DNA of 64,000 nt. It comes from Rostratula benghalensis (lineage: Eukaryota > Chordata > Aves > Charadriiformes > Rostratulidae). Under the pieces are notes generated by a model. It worked only from the letters and a program-made list of their open reading frames with translations. It did no database searches and was not told where the DNA came from. How positions within the stretch are numbered: the first letter of the stretch is position 1; each line of letters opens with the position of its first letter. Shown in pieces: positions 62,236 through 64,000 of this stretch. Location: positions 62,001 through 126,000 of the forward strand of contig VXAI01000098.1 of the NCBI GenBank assembly GCA_013399305.1, read 5' to 3'. The translations under genes and the position numbers were made by a program.

Positions 62236-63747
62236 ATCTCACCCCAGCCCCAGGTCCCGTGGCTGACACATCCCACATCCCTGTACCGTAACTGGGAACA
62301 GCCTGAGGGACCCAGTGCCTGCTCCGGTGCCTGTTTGCTGGGGACGGGCTGAGAGCAGCCGCTCTGAACCTGATGTTCTGGGTAGCAGGTCTACACCCCG
62401 GGGAAACAGCAACCTAACAACCTGCAAATATATTGTATGTCTTTTTTGGAGCTTTCTGTGCCAGGAACTGGCTATTGCTAGCAACACTCGCGCTAAAATC
62501 CCGTAAGATAAAGCAGACTGAATCATCCTTCATTGCATCATTATTCTCGTTCAACTTGAGAGTGACACCCCCCTTTATTTCCAAACTTCAGGCACAAATT
62601 CAGGAAGGGGCGAGACCCCTGACGCAATTACTGCCTGCGGTGAGGTCTCTGGTGGATGGTGGAAGGGAAACCTCAAGGTTTGCAAGCCAAGACCAGGGAG
62701 GGCTGAACCTGCTGCTGGAAACCATGACCTTGTTTATCCCTCTCTTCTCCAGCTCAGTGGCCTCAAGTGCATGGGCTATCTGATGTTATGAGGAGACAGC
62801 CCTGTGATAAGCACCATCCACTCGTTCCTCTCACCCTCTTCTCTTCCCTGCACCCAATAACGTGTTCCTGTTTAACCAAGCTCTGGCACCACCAGAGTCA
62901 GAGTCATTGCTGCTTTCTCCAGAACGGTTTAAATCCACCTCGTCCCTCAGATCCCAGGTACTGATGTTGCTGACACAGTTGTCTCTTTGTATCAATTACC
63001 AATAAATCCAACGTTGGGAGGAAAGTCCCAATAAAGCAACACACAAGTCAACTCCAACACCACCCCTGAAACGAGCAGCTCTACTTCCTGTGCTGTGTCA
63101 CATCCAGGAGAGATGCTGTTAGCACCCTCCCAGACCAAATCCACCAAGGAACAGCTTTTTCCAGCAGCGTGGGGAAAATCTCCTTTGTTGCTCATAGTGA
63201 GAGCTTCATCTCCACTTGAGACAACGCCACCTCTCTTTTCTGCAAACACAACTCCATTTCTCTACGTTAACATTTGAATAACTGTCCCAAGCAATTTATC
63301 AAACACATGTAAAGCAAAACAGGAAGCATTATTCAGGCTTTTAATGTCACCTTTCCTGAAAAACATCTACTTTCACGTTACTGAAGATTCACAAGAGAGA
63401 GGGGATATCTTCTTCCCTGAAAATGACGGCTCAGCTTTCATCAATTCTGAAACCTATCTGCAGCTCACAGCTCCTCAAATCTCTTGCCTTCTCCTGCCAA
63501 GGCCATTTCACCCTGTGTTGTAGGTACATAGGAAAAAGTCACGCTTCATCTCCTTTCAGCTCTGTTCTAGGGATTATTTTTAAAGAGAAATAAATGGTTC
63601 AGATCCCCTCCTGCAGGAATATGCAACAGCGAGACTTTTTCTGCAGTTCAGCTCCAGAGGCTGAGCTGCCACAAGAGTCTCCAAGTGCCCAACGCCTGCA
63701 TCCTCCCCAGCACAGCCCCCCTGTGTTTACTCAGTTACTTCCACATC

Positions 63748-64000
63748 ATAGAATCATGGAATCGTTCAGGTTGGAAAAGACCCTTGGGATCACCGAGTCC
63801 AACCATCAGCCCCACTCTACAAAGTCCTCCCCTACACCGTGTTCCTCAACACCACATCTCAACCACTCTGAAAGGCAGCCAGGGATGGGGAACTCAACCA
63901 CCTCCCTGGGCACGTGGCAACTTTCTCTTCACCTCTCCCACCATTTTCACCCGCAGCTCTCACCTCCCTTTTTTCCTGCAGCCCACCCAGGCTCTCCAGG
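63748..64000 (-). mobile_element. CR1 LINE 3' end, minus strand, cut by window edge
   Basis: The plus strand reads CATAGAATCATGGAATCG, then TTCAGGTTGGAAAAGACC, then GATCACCGAGTCCAACC. This is the reverse complement of the avian CR1 3' tail, and the match continues through AACACCACATCTCAACC and CCACCTCCCTGGGC. The match is clear to about 63915 and fades toward the edge. It lies in the RERE intron in sense with the gene. Truncated at the 5' side, as is usual for CR1. Confidence 0.9.

Overview
The window looks like bird nuclear DNA. It carries large spliced genes with GT-AG introns and two chicken-repeat-1 (CR1) retrotransposon 3' ends of the avian kind. One is at 52540-52760 (+) and ends in the ATTCTGTG-type tail; the other runs from 63748 to the right edge (-). 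A dispersed set of old MIR/CORE-SINE-like relics is also present. A crocodilian or turtle is possible but less likely. No bacterial-type operons, tRNA, rRNA or CRISPR arrays were seen.

The only gene I can name is RERE (atrophin-2), on the minus strand. It occupies about 42.45-59.38 kb and its 5' part lies beyond the right edge. Eleven coding exons were placed by hand from reading frames and splice sites, and all reading phases join cleanly. Together they encode the last 1140 residues: the end of the SANT domain, a split GATA-type zinc finger, serine-rich basic linkers, a long Pro/Gln-rich atrophin exon, the Arg-Glu repeat exon, the Atro-box/RE-rich/His-rich exon, and the C-terminus ending in KEGDKQL. 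A 3' UTR of about 3 kb, rich in A/T, probably ends near 42.45 kb. RERE is a nuclear co-regulator: SANT/ELM2 recruits histone deacetylases and the C-terminal atrophin part binds orphan nuclear receptors.

The left 42 kb is gene-poor and lies downstream of RERE. It holds at least ten MIR-like relics, a decayed retroelement-like patch at 11.5-13.0 kb, several AT-rich blocks with clustered homeodomain-type TAAT sites (candidate enhancers), and one clear oddity at 40.19-40.57 kb. That oddity is a compact CpG island with GC boxes, an ETS site and a perfect five-unit heat-shock element. Directly next to them, on the minus strand, is an ATG in good Kozak/YY1-like context that opens a 67-codon frame ending exactly at a consensus AG|GTGAGT splice donor. 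It looks like the promoter and first exon of an unrecognised heat-responsive transcript a few kb beyond the RERE 3' end.

Exon boundaries come from reading the sequence and from remembered RERE family sequence; no alignment was run.
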